Shown piece after piece: positions 18,238 through 28,278 of a stretch of DNA of 59,962 nucleotides (positions are counted from its first letter, which is position 1; every line of letters starts with the position of its first letter). The notes below the pieces were generated by a model. That model did no database searches. It saw nothing but the letters and a program-made list of their open reading frames with translations, and was not told the DNA's origin. Both the position numbers and the translations under genes were made by a program. The stretch comes from Lentilactobacillus dabitei (lineage in GTDB: Bacteria > Bacillota > Bacilli > Lactobacillales > Lactobacillaceae), in the NCBI RefSeq assembly GCF_019061365.1, contig NZ_JAHPPD010000003.1, positions 1 to 59,962 of the forward strand. Direction: 5' to 3'.

Positions 18238-19294
18238 CCTGGACCACCTTTGTTAATTCCGTGGTGACTTCATTCAAAAGATCAGCTAAGTTGTCAACCT
18301 GATCAGATTGTTTTGATTCATATTGATGATTAGCCAACACAACAGTTAACGAAGGTTTCGCAACAAAGCTAAGGGTTGCTGAATATTCATCTTCAAGCTT
18401 GTTAATCGATGATTGAACGTAGCCGTTCTTTGAATTAACTGACGCTTCAAACGCTGAAACCAGATTGACTGGTGTATCTGGTCGAATGGTAACCATCACA
18501 TAGTTGGGTAACGTTTTGTTGGCAAAGGTAGTTTGTTTGCCAGTTGGCATTGATAATAAAAATGCTTTGATGAAATCCGTTGCGCCCTTAATCGCGTCCG
18601 AGGAACCAAGGTTGTGAGCTAATTCATTGACGTTTAAATTAGCATACCGATAGAGTGTTGAGGAATTAAACTCAATTGTTCCCAGCATTGCCGCACCAGT
18701 GGTATCTTCAGACTGCAAATCATCCAAGGCTGTGTAGTAATCGAATTCTGGAACAACTTCATGCGTTGAAATGGCATGGGCAACCTGTGCGGAACCTTCC
18801 ACGTTTAGTTCAGGATTATCGGCTACCATTCGCCCGAAGAGTGCCAAGTCAAGAGAATTGTCTGTCTTTAACACCTTTTTGACTTCTTTTTTATCAAGTT
18901 CATCATGATCAACGACATATTGAGCTAACTTTTCAATCTGGCCGGGACTGACTAATAATAACGCACCCGTTTCATTATTCTTATCAAGTTTGATACTGGC
19001 AGCCTTAAAGACTTCACTTGTCTTTGCCAGGGCAGCCTTTTCATCTAAGGAAGAATCCAGAGACATCAACTTGCTGGCCAGTAATTTAGCAGCTTTCTTG
19101 GTTCTCGTGCCGGTATCAACGCCTGATTGTTTAAAGGATACCCGCATCGCCCGTTTCCAACTCTGTGAAGAAACTCGCGAACGGGTAACACCACCATAAA
19201 GAGCAGTCTTAGGTGCGCCCGTATCATCTCGATTGATGTTTGATGAAGGCACTGTTTGCAAGACATTTAGATCGATATATACATTATTAGTCAT
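18218..19294 (-). CDS. cas7e: Cascade backbone subunit Cas7e (CasC/Cse4)
   Basis: A 358-residue Cas7e, present in six copies along the crRNA in Cascade. The start VYIDLNVLQTVPSSNINRDDTG and the RSRVSSQSWKRAMR segment are characteristic. It overlaps cse2 by 8 bp and cas5 by 20 bp. It appears complete. Confidence 0.95.
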   Translation of the reverse strand: MTNNVYIDLNVLQTVPSSNINRDDTGAPKTALYGGVTRSRVSSQSWKRAMRVSFKQSGVDTGTRTKKAAKLLASKLMSLDSSLDEKAALAKTSEVFKAASIKLDKNNETGALLLVSPGQIEKLAQYVVDHDELDKKEVKKVLKTDNSLDLALFGRMVADNPELNVEGSAQVAHAISTHEVVPEFDYYTALDDLQSEDTTGAAMLGTIEFNSSTLYRYANLNVNELAHNLGSSDAIKGATDFIKAFLLSMPTGKQTTFANKTLPNYVMVTIRPDTPVNLVSAFEASVNSKNGYVQSSINKLEDEYSATLSFVAKPSLTVVLANHQYESKQSDQVDNLADLLNEVTTELTKVVQDENTNN

Positions 19295-19955
19295 TAGTTT
19301 TTTCTCCTTCAGCTGTTACTGTTTGTTTGATGAACCGATAGTACTGTTGACCCCAAGCTAAACGGACTTCATTTGCCTGTCGAAACCCAGTCTGGAATAA
19401 ATACAGATCGCCAGCCAACCTAGGATAATCAATTTTTTGATTCGGCATGCTAGCTTTTAAAATTTCAACTAAGTGGGTAATTGAGTTGATCACGCTATTC
19501 ACGTTGGTTGTTCCCAAAAGCGCCTGTACCCGGCGATCTAAGGCAGTCCGAGTCGTCTCATCCCGACGCAAATTAGCAAGCGCTGCAAACAAAGTGAGCC
19601 CATCTGCTGATTCGGCCTTGTATGAGGCTCCAGCGGCAAAAGACTCCTGACCCTGCTGATGAATTGCATAGAGGCGAATGGCTGTATACATTGAGATTTC
19701 AGCCTTCGTGGGTTTCCCATCAGTACTTAATAATTTCTCATGTTTTAATCCCATATCCTGTTCAATTTTGACAAGTCGCTCGATTATAAATGGCCACACT
19801 TTTTGCGCTCTTGGGCTTGCAATTGTCGCGGCACTTCGAACACCAGCTAAAACAGCTTTATTTAAATTTCCATGACCATAAAGTTCTTTAATAATTCCGG
19901 CAGTCCTTTTTTTTAATTTCAGTTGCGATCTTTCTTGCTGATCCCATTGGTTCAC
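19287..19955 (-). CDS. cse2: Cascade small subunit Cse2 (CasB)
   Basis: A 222-residue helical Cse2, two copies of which stabilise the displaced strand in Cascade. The family features are RAGVRSAATIASPRA-like sequence early on, LTLFAALANLRRDETTRTALDRRVQALL in the middle and the C-terminal YYRFI. The start is a GTG at 19955 whose ribosome binding site (AAAGGG) is unusually close, so the exact start is uncertain. Confidence 0.92.
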   Translation of the reverse strand: MNQWDQQERSQLKLKKRTAGIIKELYGHGNLNKAVLAGVRSAATIASPRAQKVWPFIIERLVKIEQDMGLKHEKLLSTDGKPTKAEISMYTAIRLYAIHQQGQESFAAGASYKAESADGLTLFAALANLRRDETTRTALDRRVQALLGTTNVNSVINSITHLVEILKASMPNQKIDYPRLAGDLYLFQTGFRQANEVRLAWGQQYYRFIKQTVTAEGEKTND

Positions 19956-19962
19956 ACCCTTT

Positions 19963-21684
19963 CTATGATTTCAAATCTGCTTGAACCTGATACCGTAGCC
20001 GGTTATTGACGGTAAAGATATTAACCAGGCCCTTGCTTTTATCGACCACGCCATTAACATCAATGAAGCCAGCCATGTCTCGTGGTGAGCTCGATTGAAT
20101 AACCTCATTGGCAGTTTTCAAGACGTAGCTTTTGATCTCTTTCTTCCATTCATTGCTCTTTTTGTCCCGGTCTTCTTCGTTTGTCAAGCTTCGCAACCAC
20201 TTATTAAACGGGCCATTTAGCCCATCATAAAAGGCCGCACTCATTTTGTTGGCAAATGGACGATAATCAAGATTACGAATGTGCGCAATATTCACCGCAA
20301 ACCGCCAGTAATCACTTCCCACCTTTTGGGTTAACTCAATCATGTCTTCGATCCGGATCGGCCAGCGCTGTGCTTTGTCAGGATTCTCATCAAAAAGAAC
20401 ATCCGCATTAATATGCATATCGTCGTAGACTTCGGCAACTGGGGATTGAGAAGTCGCGTTGCCATCACTAATGAGGGCAACGGAGGCTAGGGTTAACAAG
20501 GTACTTTGTGGAATCAGCCCTCTATCTTTAAGCACTCGTAACCATTTAACAATTTCCGGTTCATGCTTATCATTGGCTTCTTCAACTTGGACATACTGTC
20601 CGAAATTCCGCCACATCGCCGTTCCTAGCGATCTCAATCCCTTAACGGCCGGTCTATAATGATCGGTCTTTTTATCAAATCGCCAAACCGTCATTGGTTC
20701 GATAAAGGCATCGTCGCTCTCAAACATTGGCAGCCCAGCACTAAAGATCGTTGGGGTGCCTTGCTCATCCCAATTAATATGAAGTAGTCGGCTCCACGTG
20801 GTGTATAACTCCGCCAAATTATCTGGTAAGTTTTGCTTCTTACGATCTTCGACATACTGAGGAACAGCTTGTTCCCATACTGGCTTTGGAGGATTATATG
20901 GTTTGTCCTCCTCAACCAGAACCAAATTCAACATTAATGTTTGAAAAAGGGTATCACCATCCGCAAATACCGGGCCAAGCTTGTAAAGCCAGCCAGAAGC
21001 AGTTGAGAATTTATCGGGCATCTCAATCTTCGTTTTATCGGTAACACCCGTAAAATTTTGATAGGTAATCAGCCACCGGGCAAGTTCATCCAATTGAATA
21101 TCGTTTTTGAATTCATCAGATTTAGGCGAAAATAATGACGGTGTGTGGCCACTTTCCGAAATCTGCCGGTTAATTTGCTTAATTGCCACCGTTCCCGGCC
21201 CTTCGGCACCAGCAATTTGCTTCTTTTTCGGTACAAAGTGGTTATAGTCATCCTCAGTAACTTGGTAGAAGGGCTGTTCACCAAATAAGTCAAACCGATC
21301 TGCATATCGTTTTAAATACGTGATCACCATTTGAGTAAAGTGACCATTATTGAATAGCTGCTTCCACGTATCAAATAAGTCCTCCTCAATGTTTTCCTGA
21401 TCATCCCTATCCACTTCACCAGTATCTCGCATCGAATCTTCATCAACGGTCACCCAATCATACGGTTCATCGTCTGCATCAAATCGTGAATAAACGGCGG
21501 TCAAAATTGCGAGGAGAAAACGTAAGATCGCCAAATCTTGGGAACGCATTTCTCCAGACAGCGCTCGATAATTTTGAGCATTCTCGAACAATTCAATTAG
21601 GGAAACCATTTGTTCTTGGTTGGTCTGTCTGTCTATTACTTTAATCCAAGAATCAGTTGTTAAGTTAAAGTGTTGCTTTTCCAT
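19963..21684 (-). CDS. cse1: Cascade large subunit Cse1 (CasA)
   Basis: A 573-residue Cse1, which recognises the PAM and recruits Cas3. The start HFNLTTDSWIKVIDRQ and the later MPDKFSTASGW and WRFDKKTDHYRPAVKGLRSLG segments are typical. GGAGG precedes the ATG, and the gene overlaps the end of cas3 by 20 bp. It appears intact. Confidence 0.95.
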   Translation of the reverse strand: MEKQHFNLTTDSWIKVIDRQTNQEQMVSLIELFENAQNYRALSGEMRSQDLAILRFLLAILTAVYSRFDADDEPYDWVTVDEDSMRDTGEVDRDDQENIEEDLFDTWKQLFNNGHFTQMVITYLKRYADRFDLFGEQPFYQVTEDDYNHFVPKKKQIAGAEGPGTVAIKQINRQISESGHTPSLFSPKSDEFKNDIQLDELARWLITYQNFTGVTDKTKIEMPDKFSTASGWLYKLGPVFADGDTLFQTLMLNLVLVEEDKPYNPPKPVWEQAVPQYVEDRKKQNLPDNLAELYTTWSRLLHINWDEQGTPTIFSAGLPMFESDDAFIEPMTVWRFDKKTDHYRPAVKGLRSLGTAMWRNFGQYVQVEEANDKHEPEIVKWLRVLKDRGLIPQSTLLTLASVALISDGNATSQSPVAEVYDDMHINADVLFDENPDKAQRWPIRIEDMIELTQKVGSDYWRFAVNIAHIRNLDYRPFANKMSAAFYDGLNGPFNKWLRSLTNEEDRDKKSNEWKKEIKSYVLKTANEVIQSSSPRDMAGFIDVNGVVDKSKGLVNIFTVNNRLRYQVQADLKS

Positions 21685-24481
21685 TGTCGTCCTCCTTTGA
21701 ATAACTTAAGCCAAATCGGGAAGAATAGTTCAAATGCCAGTCACCTAAATCAGCTGATAGGTTCTTGTCTAGTGGGAGTGCCAGTGCTCCTTTTAACCAA
21801 ACATCGGCTTGCCAATCCGGATAATATTTACTTGTCAACGTTTCCAAGTGCTTAATTGCCCGGTCAATATCTGGCGTGACCGGAGAAGGAATTCTAATAA
21901 CTTGTTGCGCAATCTCTTGAGACGAAATGTTTTGAATTGACTTAGGCTTATCTGATTGAGTATCTGTGACTAAAAAGTCCCCCTCACTCGTGTGTTGTAA
22001 CAAAATGACCTCAAGGGTTTCTTTGATATCCCGAACAGTGGCATTTGCACGCTGCTCATCAGTATCAATGTTTGGCTTGGTTCGATCTAACCAGCCATGA
22101 ATCGTATGCTTTCGGTATCGCGGTGCCCCTACTTGAAATGCTTGCGCTTTATCACGCTCCTTTTTAAGATTGTCATTAAACATTTCTCTTTCCTTGTCGA
22201 GCTCTGGCATCTCGTCAGCCGTTATTTCAGCATCACTTTCCTGATCGTAAACCTTTTGTACTAACACTGAAATGTCACCAGGGATTGCAATTGTCTTACC
22301 CAGGAAATGATCGGTTTTCATGAGTAAATATTTCTGATAAACGGCTTCATTAGCATCCCCATATTCGCCAGGACCACTAATTCCCATCACAAACAGTTGA
22401 GGCGTTTGGAGCTCTTTGGGTCTGGTAATATGATGCCGATGTAAACGGCCAGCCCGCTGAAGAATTAAATCCATCGGGGCAATATCGGTATAAAGAACGT
22501 CAAAATCGATATCAAGTGATTGCTCCAAGACTTGAGTCCAAATGACAATCATCTTAGAAGGTCTTTGACCATTCTTTCCAATGGCTTGTTGAAGCTTTTC
22601 TTCCTGCATCTCTCTAGTAGGGGCCAAAAAGCTTGAGTGGAGGAGCATAAAGTCAATGCTTTGGGGGACAAATTTAGCAAGCGCCTGTGCCCGCTTAACA
22701 GTATTGACGATAATGCCCGCAATCCCACCATTAGCAATTTGGTTTACAACAGCTTGCATCAACTCCTCATCATCCAAATTAATTCTGTTAACTTGCAGCC
22801 CAAATGGTGCCTGATCACTACTGCCGGCAAACTCTGTCACCTGGTTTAATTTCTTGCCATCCAAAACGCTCAACAGCGGATATGCTTCAGTGTCCTGCCA
22901 ATTGGCTGGCGCCTCAAATCCTTTCGGAGACCGTTTACCGTACCTACCCTTTAAATACGAGGTAATGAGCGCATTTCTTTTTTCTTTTGGCAAAGTTGCT
23001 GACAGTATGACAATCGGCACGTGGTACGCACCAAGCCAATTAATGGCTCGATATAAGTATTGGTTCATATACGCATCATAGGCATGGACTTCGTCAATAA
23101 TGACAACTTTACCACTGAGTCCTAAATGTCTTAAAAATAAATGTTTCTGCTTAAGAGCCATTAACAGTAAATTATCAATTGTCCCAACTGTAAACTTGGT
23201 TAATATTGATTTCTTTCCACTGAACCAGGAATTGACCGTCACCGCGCCTAAATTCTTGGGGTCAGCGTCATCAATATTGACTGCATTGGTCAAGTTCTGG
23301 TAATGTTTGTTAAATTGAGCTTTCCCATGCATTAACTTGATTGAGAAATTCTCATCTTGAGATTTCGCAAGTTTCTCCAGCCAATCATTAACTCGATCAA
23401 ACATCGCGTTAGTTGTTGACTGGGTTGGCAGCCCCATAAAAACGCCATCCTCGCCATCAATATAAGCAAGTTGTTCGGCAGCAACAAGGGCAATTTCAGT
23501 TTTTCCTAAACCTGTGGGCGCTTCCACGATGATCATTCCGGGATCACGGGTTTCCGAAATTGCTTTCGTTATCGTATCCTGGACTGGCCGGGCCTTAAAT
23601 CCCCAGCGAGTCTTATAAGGATCGTTGGTTGTTGAAACCTGCTGGGGAACCCACTCTCCGGTAGAGTTCCAATTATTGATTGCATTTTGGAAACGAGTGA
23701 CGGTATCAACGTCCTCACTCGATTCATTTAACGGTATTAACGGAAATAATTCCGCATCTTCATCATTGGTCAGATACTCACTTGACGCTAGCCAGTCAGC
23801 CATAATTAGCAAGCCTTCTAAAATAACTGCTTGTGGCTGGGTAACCATCGGGACTTCTTCCACAGACTGATATCCAGATAGTTTCAAGCCATAATCAAAA
23901 AGTTCTTTTTGAGTCTGCTTCCAGATTTTTTGAATTTCTGCATCGGTGTCACTCAAATAATAATTGGCCGTATAGGTAACAATTTGCTTTCGAGGAGCCT
24001 CCTGAGCTGGCGAACCATGATGCCCACCGATGATCGCCCCAACTGAGTTTGGCACACCATAATGTTCCAGAATTGCTTCGCCAGCAATCGCGTGCGGAGA
24101 TGCCCGTGCAGAAGACAAATCGCTTTCATCTAGTTCAGAAAAACCGCTTCTGATTAATTTCTCCACCAGTTGATCATCTAAATAATCGTCACGGATATAA
24201 GAACGCTTCTTTTGAAATGCAGGAGTTGCCTTGCCAATGTCGTGGGTAAATCCAAGAAACTTGACTAGTTTTTGCACATCCTCATCAGATCTTTCATCAG
24301 TCTCATCAGGCGACGTATATTTCAATAACTGCCTTTAGCTGTCACTGAGCCAATGATTGTACAACCAGTTAATGGTATTCTTCGCATCCGTCAGATGGAT
24401 CACCAAAGGCAGCCAAAGTTGCTCATCATGTTCGAAATTTTTCTTGGCCCATAAAGCGGTTACATTTTTATGCAATTTCAT
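21665..24481 (-). pseudogene. cas3: cas3 helicase-nuclease with an in-frame TAA at codon 49
   Basis: A type I-E cas3 starting at the ATG at 24481 (behind AAGGGA), reading KLHKNVTALWAKKN and WLPLVIHLTDAK, then hitting TAA at 24335-24337 (codon 49) in the same frame that continues as RQLLKYTSPDE. The rest, 886 codons from a TTG at 24325, has the HD-nuclease residues FTHDIG and GGHH, Walker A APTGLGKTE, the DEVH box IIDEVHAYD, SATLP and QRAGRLHR. Translation from the internal TTG would lose histidine 29, the first metal-ligand-like histidine of the HD domain. Unless the stop is suppressed or is a sequencing error, target cleavage should be lost. Confidence 0.85.
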
Positions 24482-24535
24482 TGTTTTAGTTTCCCTTCGT
24501 TTGAGTTCATCTACCCCTAAGCTTCAACTAAATCA

Positions 24536-24541
24536 ATTATA
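24536..24541 (-). promoter_or_regulatory. Candidate -10 element of the cas operon
   Basis: A perfect TATAAT on the minus strand lies about 55 bp before the cas3 start. TTTTCT 16 bp upstream is a weak -35. It would drive cas3 to cas2 and possibly array 1. Confidence 0.45.
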
Positions 24542-24637
24542 ATCTAAATCCTTGTTAAGAAAACTACGATATAATTTATTACTTACTAACAAATAATTAT
24601 CCAAATTCAATAATACTGAATCATGTCCCATATACTA

Positions 24638-24970
24638 ATGAGCACCCGCACACATGGGAAAATACAATTATGAAGGACTTAATGCCCATCGAAGCCTAGA
24701 ATCATCCCTACATATGTGGGGAATACTGTCGACTATTTGGCTGTTTGCTTGCTGGCGCAGGATCACCCCCACATACGTGGGGAATACGGGTTTTGCAAGC
24801 GGTATTCAATACCTTGTTTGGGATCACCCCCACATACGTGGGGAATACTTTCGACTGACCGCTTAAAATCTGAATATCTCAGGATCACCCCCACATACGT
24901 GGGGAATACTTTGGGTCATGCATTTGACCATCTCCTGTCTCAGGATCACCCCCACATACGTGGGGAATAC
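24638..24970 (-). CRISPR. Type I-E CRISPR array 2 (6 repeats, 5 spacers)
   Basis: Repeats begin near 24638 and at 24699 (both degenerate), then at 24760, 24821, 24882 and 24943 (identical to each other), with 33-bp spacers. Repeat sequence and orientation equal array 1. The degenerate copies are at the left, the trailer end, and the leader at the right. The array lies upstream of cas3 in the same direction of transcription. Five spacers are unlike those of array 1. Confidence 0.96.
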
Positions 24971-25025
24971 ACTAAACGATCCCTATTAAATCGGCATTTT
25001 CAATTCGGCAAATGTCTGTTTCCAA
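24971..25025 (-). promoter_or_regulatory. Leader of CRISPR array 2
   Basis: The sequence ACTAAACGATCCCT, then CGGCATTTTCAA and GCAAATG, directly abuts the last repeat and is strongly similar to the leader of array 1. This conserved block is where Cas1-Cas2 would be expected to integrate. Confidence 0.7.
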
Positions 25026-25059
25026 TCACTTTATGATCAACACCCTTACAACTTAACGA

Positions 25060-25131
25060 CATAAAAATAGGCCATGGCAACTTCTTCCTATCAACAAAAA
25101 GCTAACAGGAAGTCTTCACCATGACCCAAAT
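25060..25131 (-). terminator. Terminator of the 25136 gene
   Basis: On the minus strand the arms CATGG...TTCCT and AGGAA...CCATG form an interrupted stem, followed by CCTATTTTTATG. It lies just after the stop of the small gene at 25136. Confidence 0.55.
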
Positions 25132-25135
25132 CAAA

Positions 25136-25399
25136 CTATTCATCACTAACATTGGCACTCTTTTGAATCTCTGGCGACAAATCGTACATCTTTGCCGCCT
25201 CCGTTAATAATGCGTGGTACGCATACGCCCCGTCCCGGTATGGCTCAACAACCACTTCATCAGCAATCTTTGAAAATGGCTTTTTGCCATCCTTTTCTTG
25301 AACGGAGTCTAAATCCGCAATAATCTTCTTCTCAACATCTGAATAACTACCTACGATTTGTTTCGTCTGCAAACTGCCACGAATAGAAATTTTGTTCAT
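25136..25399 (-). CDS. Hypothetical protein
   Basis: An 87-residue soluble, charged protein (MNKISIRGSLQTKQIVGSYSD, then VVVEPYRDGAYAYHALLTEAAKMYDL). The ATG at 25399 has GAGGAA at good spacing. It stands alone between CRISPR array 2 and the ECF operon. I do not recognise a family. Confidence 0.5.
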   Translation of the reverse strand: MNKISIRGSLQTKQIVGSYSDVEKKIIADLDSVQEKDGKKPFSKIADEVVVEPYRDGAYAYHALLTEAAKMYDLSPEIQKSANVSDE

Positions 25400-25660
25400 A
25401 TAAATTCCTCGCAATCCATCGGTTTTATTTGATGCGCGTATATTGCCTCAACACGTTTCCACGCAATATATCTATCTATATGATACCAATTATTTGCTCT
25501 GAATAGCACCTCTATTTTTAAACATTGACAAATTAATCAATCAAACAATTTCAACAGCCAAATAGTGTTAATTAGATAGCAAAAATTCGTCATTGAAACA
25601 GCCAGATATAGCAATTATCTTGTGTGCAATGCAACTATTTTGCAGGGTCCTGGAAGAATA

Positions 25661-25689
25661 TTTACCCCCATATTCTCAAATGGTATACT
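25661..25689 (+). promoter_or_regulatory. Promoter of the ECF/DUF4430 operon
   Basis: TTTACC at 25661-25666 and TATACT at 25684-25689 are 17 bp apart, giving a leader of about 36 nucleotides. The gene-free stretch 25400-25731 shows no cobalamin riboswitch signature and nothing else of note; the leader is too short for one. Confidence 0.6.
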
Positions 25690-25731
25690 GTTGGAAAGGC
25701 TTACGATAGTTCTGGAAAGAGGCTACGATTA

Positions 25732-26628
25732 ATGAAACGGTTACCTTTACAAATGACGTTCTTTTCACAGGTGCATCCAGTAGCCTCGACAATCTACTTT
25801 GCTGAACTGATGGTTTGTCTGCTGCTCTTCAATCACGTGACTGTCGCATTAACAGAAATCGTTGGCCTGATCGTTTGTGGTTTCTATTACTTAGGCAAAG
25901 AATCGATGACTCAGCAATTAAAATTTGCCAGCAGCTTTTTGGTCCTGATTTTATTTTTTAATACTTTGTTAAATCAAAAGTTCCAGCCAATTCTTTGGCA
26001 ATTTCACTGGGGCGTTCTAACTTACAGATTTTCCTACTCGGCATTTCTTTATGGCGTTGCAATGGCGTTGGTTCTCATCTCAATGTTGTTTGTTTTTGCG
26101 TTACTCAATGCTATTCTGACCCCGAATCGCCTCATCTACGTCTTCTCACCGATCACCCCCAGGCTAGCAATGCTAGTATCCATTTCATTTAGCTTAGTGG
26201 CCAACTTTATCTTAAAATTCAAGCGACTCATCACATTACAAAAAACTAGGAATTTAGATGTGTCCAGCGGCTCCTTACTGACAAGGATCAAAAAAGTCCT
26301 GCACATCTTTGAAATCATGCTTCAGGATTCCCTTTCGTCGGCAATGGAAACGGCAAATTTGATGGATGCCCGGGGGTTCGGTGCTACCAAACGCACCCAT
26401 TATCGATCTTACCATTGGCAATCGTCCGATCTTGTTTTTATCTTATTTTCTTTCCTGCTATTATTAATGATTATTTATATCCGATTCCTCAACTTTGGTT
26501 GGAGTCGTTCAGTAGCGAATTTTACCAATATTTTTCACCCGGCGGATCTGTTGCCAATCGGCCTTTTATTAGTCCTCTTTTTATTACCCATTCTTTCTGA
26601 AGGGATCTATCGCGCATGCACAAATTAG
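25732..26628 (+). CDS. ECF transporter transmembrane component EcfT (CbiQ family)
   Basis: A 298-residue membrane protein with about six helices and the coupling region LITLQKTRNLDVSSGSLLTRIKK, followed by ANLMDARGFGATKRTHY, the characteristic Ala-Arg-Gly EcfT signature. EcfT couples the ATPases to the substrate-binding S component. The ATG at 25732 follows AAAGAGG; the upstream extension has no ribosome binding site. It overlaps the ATPase gene by 13 bp. Because it has its own dedicated ATPase and S component this is a group I (dedicated) ECF system. Confidence 0.9.
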   Translation: MKRLPLQMTFFSQVHPVASTIYFAELMVCLLLFNHVTVALTEIVGLIVCGFYYLGKESMTQQLKFASSFLVLILFFNTLLNQKFQPILWQFHWGVLTYRFSYSAFLYGVAMALVLISMLFVFALLNAILTPNRLIYVFSPITPRLAMLVSISFSLVANFILKFKRLITLQKTRNLDVSSGSLLTRIKKVLHIFEIMLQDSLSSAMETANLMDARGFGATKRTHYRSYHWQSSDLVFILFSFLLLLMIIYIRFLNFGWSRSVANFTNIFHPADLLPIGLLLVLFLLPILSEGIYRACTN

Positions 26629-28271
26629 TTTCTGTTCAGGATCTTTCATTCGCATATCCCGATCAGACCGTCAAAGTCTTGGATCACATTAACCTCACAA
26701 TCAACTCAGGTGACTTTCTGCTCATTGCCGGCAACACGGGCAGTGGCAAGACCACCTTGCTGAACCACTTCAAAAAAGAATTGATGCCACTGGGAAATCG
26801 TCAAGGATACATTACGATTGATGGGACCGCAATTGATGACTTAACCAAATTGCAAAGCGCCCAAACTGTCGGCTACGTTGCCCAAGACCCCCAGGTTCAG
26901 CCGGTGATGTCAAGGGTCATCGACGAACTGGCTTTTCCACTGGAAAACATCGGCTGTCCCAGTGACGAAATTGAACGACGAATCACCGAATTGAGTAACT
27001 TTTTAGGGCTGGATCAATCACTAAATCGAGAAATTAATCAACTTTCCGGCGGCCAACTCCAACTAGTTAACTTGGCTTCGGTGCTAATTCTGCGTCCCAA
27101 AATCATCTTGTTAGATGAACCGACCTCTCAATTAGATCCATTAACCGCCCAGAATTTTCTGAATGTATTATATCGTGTTCAGCGTGAATTGGGGATCACA
27201 ATTGTCTTGACAGAACATCGACTTAGCACCATCTCTAGTTTGGTCAATCGCATGATCCTTCTACAACACCAAACAATTACTTTCGATGGCTCACCAACAG
27301 ACGGCATCAAAGAGATGTTTAAAGATGATCGGCTGACCTACTTTATTCCATCAATTCCAAAGTTATTCTTAGCCAATCAAATCACAGTTGGATCCTTGCC
27401 AATTTCTGTCGCTCAGGGACAAGCTGCTATTCAAGCTGCCAACTTAAAATTCATCCCAACTGCTAAACCAACCGTTCACCAATCAAATAGTGAGCAGCAG
27501 CCGCTATTGACCGCCAAAAACATTTCATTTACCTTTGACGGAACCCGCAACGTGGTTGATCATCTGGATCTAACCGTTAATCGAGGGGATTGGTTAGCCA
27601 TCATCGGCAAAAATGGGTCTGGAAAATCCACCTTATTATCCTTACTGATCGGCCTCACAACGCCTCAACATGGCAAAATTAGATTCGAACAGCAGGTTGT
27701 TTGGAAAATCCGGACGGCGGATCGCATTAAGCGAATTTCCTTCCTGTCCCAAACCCCTAGCTTGCAATTTACTGCCGACAGTGTTCGCCAGGAGTTGGAA
27801 GTTCAGGCCAACCAACTCAAGCTGCGTGATCCAGCACAACAAATTAAGCAACTTGTCGCTAAATTCCATTTAGAAAAAATTCTCAATCAAAATCCATTTG
27901 ACATTAGTGGTGGTCAACAGCAGCTGCTCGGCCTGGCAATCGCGTTAATGGCTAAGCCGGACTTGCTTGTCTTGGATGAAGCAACCAAAGGGCTTGATCC
28001 TTATACCAAGGTAATGGTCGGTAATACTTTGAAAGAGGCTCAACAAAACGGCGTTACAATTATCATGGCAAGTCACGATATGGAATTTTGTGCAGCATTC
28101 GCTGATCACTGTACGTTCATGTTTGATGGTCATCTCAACACGTTGTTGCCCACCACGGCATTTTTTGCCAACAACTTCTTCTTCACAACGCCAATCAACC
28201 GAATTGTGAGGGATCAGGTGCCGAACGCTTTGTTGGTTAACGATCTTACTTTAGAATCTGAAGGGAGGTGA
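26616..28271 (+). CDS. ECF transporter ATPase with two fused nucleotide-binding domains
   Basis: A 551-residue fusion of two ABC ATPase domains (EcfA and EcfA'). Domain 1 (1-230) has Walker A AGNTGSGKTTLL, signature LSGGQLQLVNLA and Walker B ILLDEPTSQLDP; domain 2 (about 295-545) has Walker A GKNGSGKSTLL, signature ISGGQQQLLGLA and LLVLDEATKGLDP. It powers import through the EcfT and S components beside it. Such fusions are usual in dedicated ECF systems. Confidence 0.93.
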   Translation: MHKLVSVQDLSFAYPDQTVKVLDHINLTINSGDFLLIAGNTGSGKTTLLNHFKKELMPLGNRQGYITIDGTAIDDLTKLQSAQTVGYVAQDPQVQPVMSRVIDELAFPLENIGCPSDEIERRITELSNFLGLDQSLNREINQLSGGQLQLVNLASVLILRPKIILLDEPTSQLDPLTAQNFLNVLYRVQRELGITIVLTEHRLSTISSLVNRMILLQHQTITFDGSPTDGIKEMFKDDRLTYFIPSIPKLFLANQITVGSLPISVAQGQAAIQAANLKFIPTAKPTVHQSNSEQQPLLTAKNISFTFDGTRNVVDHLDLTVNRGDWLAIIGKNGSGKSTLLSLLIGLTTPQHGKIRFEQQVVWKIRTADRIKRISFLSQTPSLQFTADSVRQELEVQANQLKLRDPAQQIKQLVAKFHLEKILNQNPFDISGGQQQLLGLAIALMAKPDLLVLDEATKGLDPYTKVMVGNTLKEAQQNGVTIIMASHDMEFCAAFADHCTFMFDGHLNTLLPTTAFFANNFFFTTPINRIVRDQVPNALLVNDLTLESEGR

Positions 28272-28278
28272 TCAATGT

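Noticed and set aside
24357-24542. Small plus-strand ORF beside cas3
   Set aside because: It is the antisense shadow of the true Cas3 N-terminus on the minus strand.
25400-25731. Cobalamin riboswitch before the ECF operon
   Set aside because: No B12-box-like sequence was found, and the promoter at 25661-25689 leaves a leader of only about 36 nucleotides.
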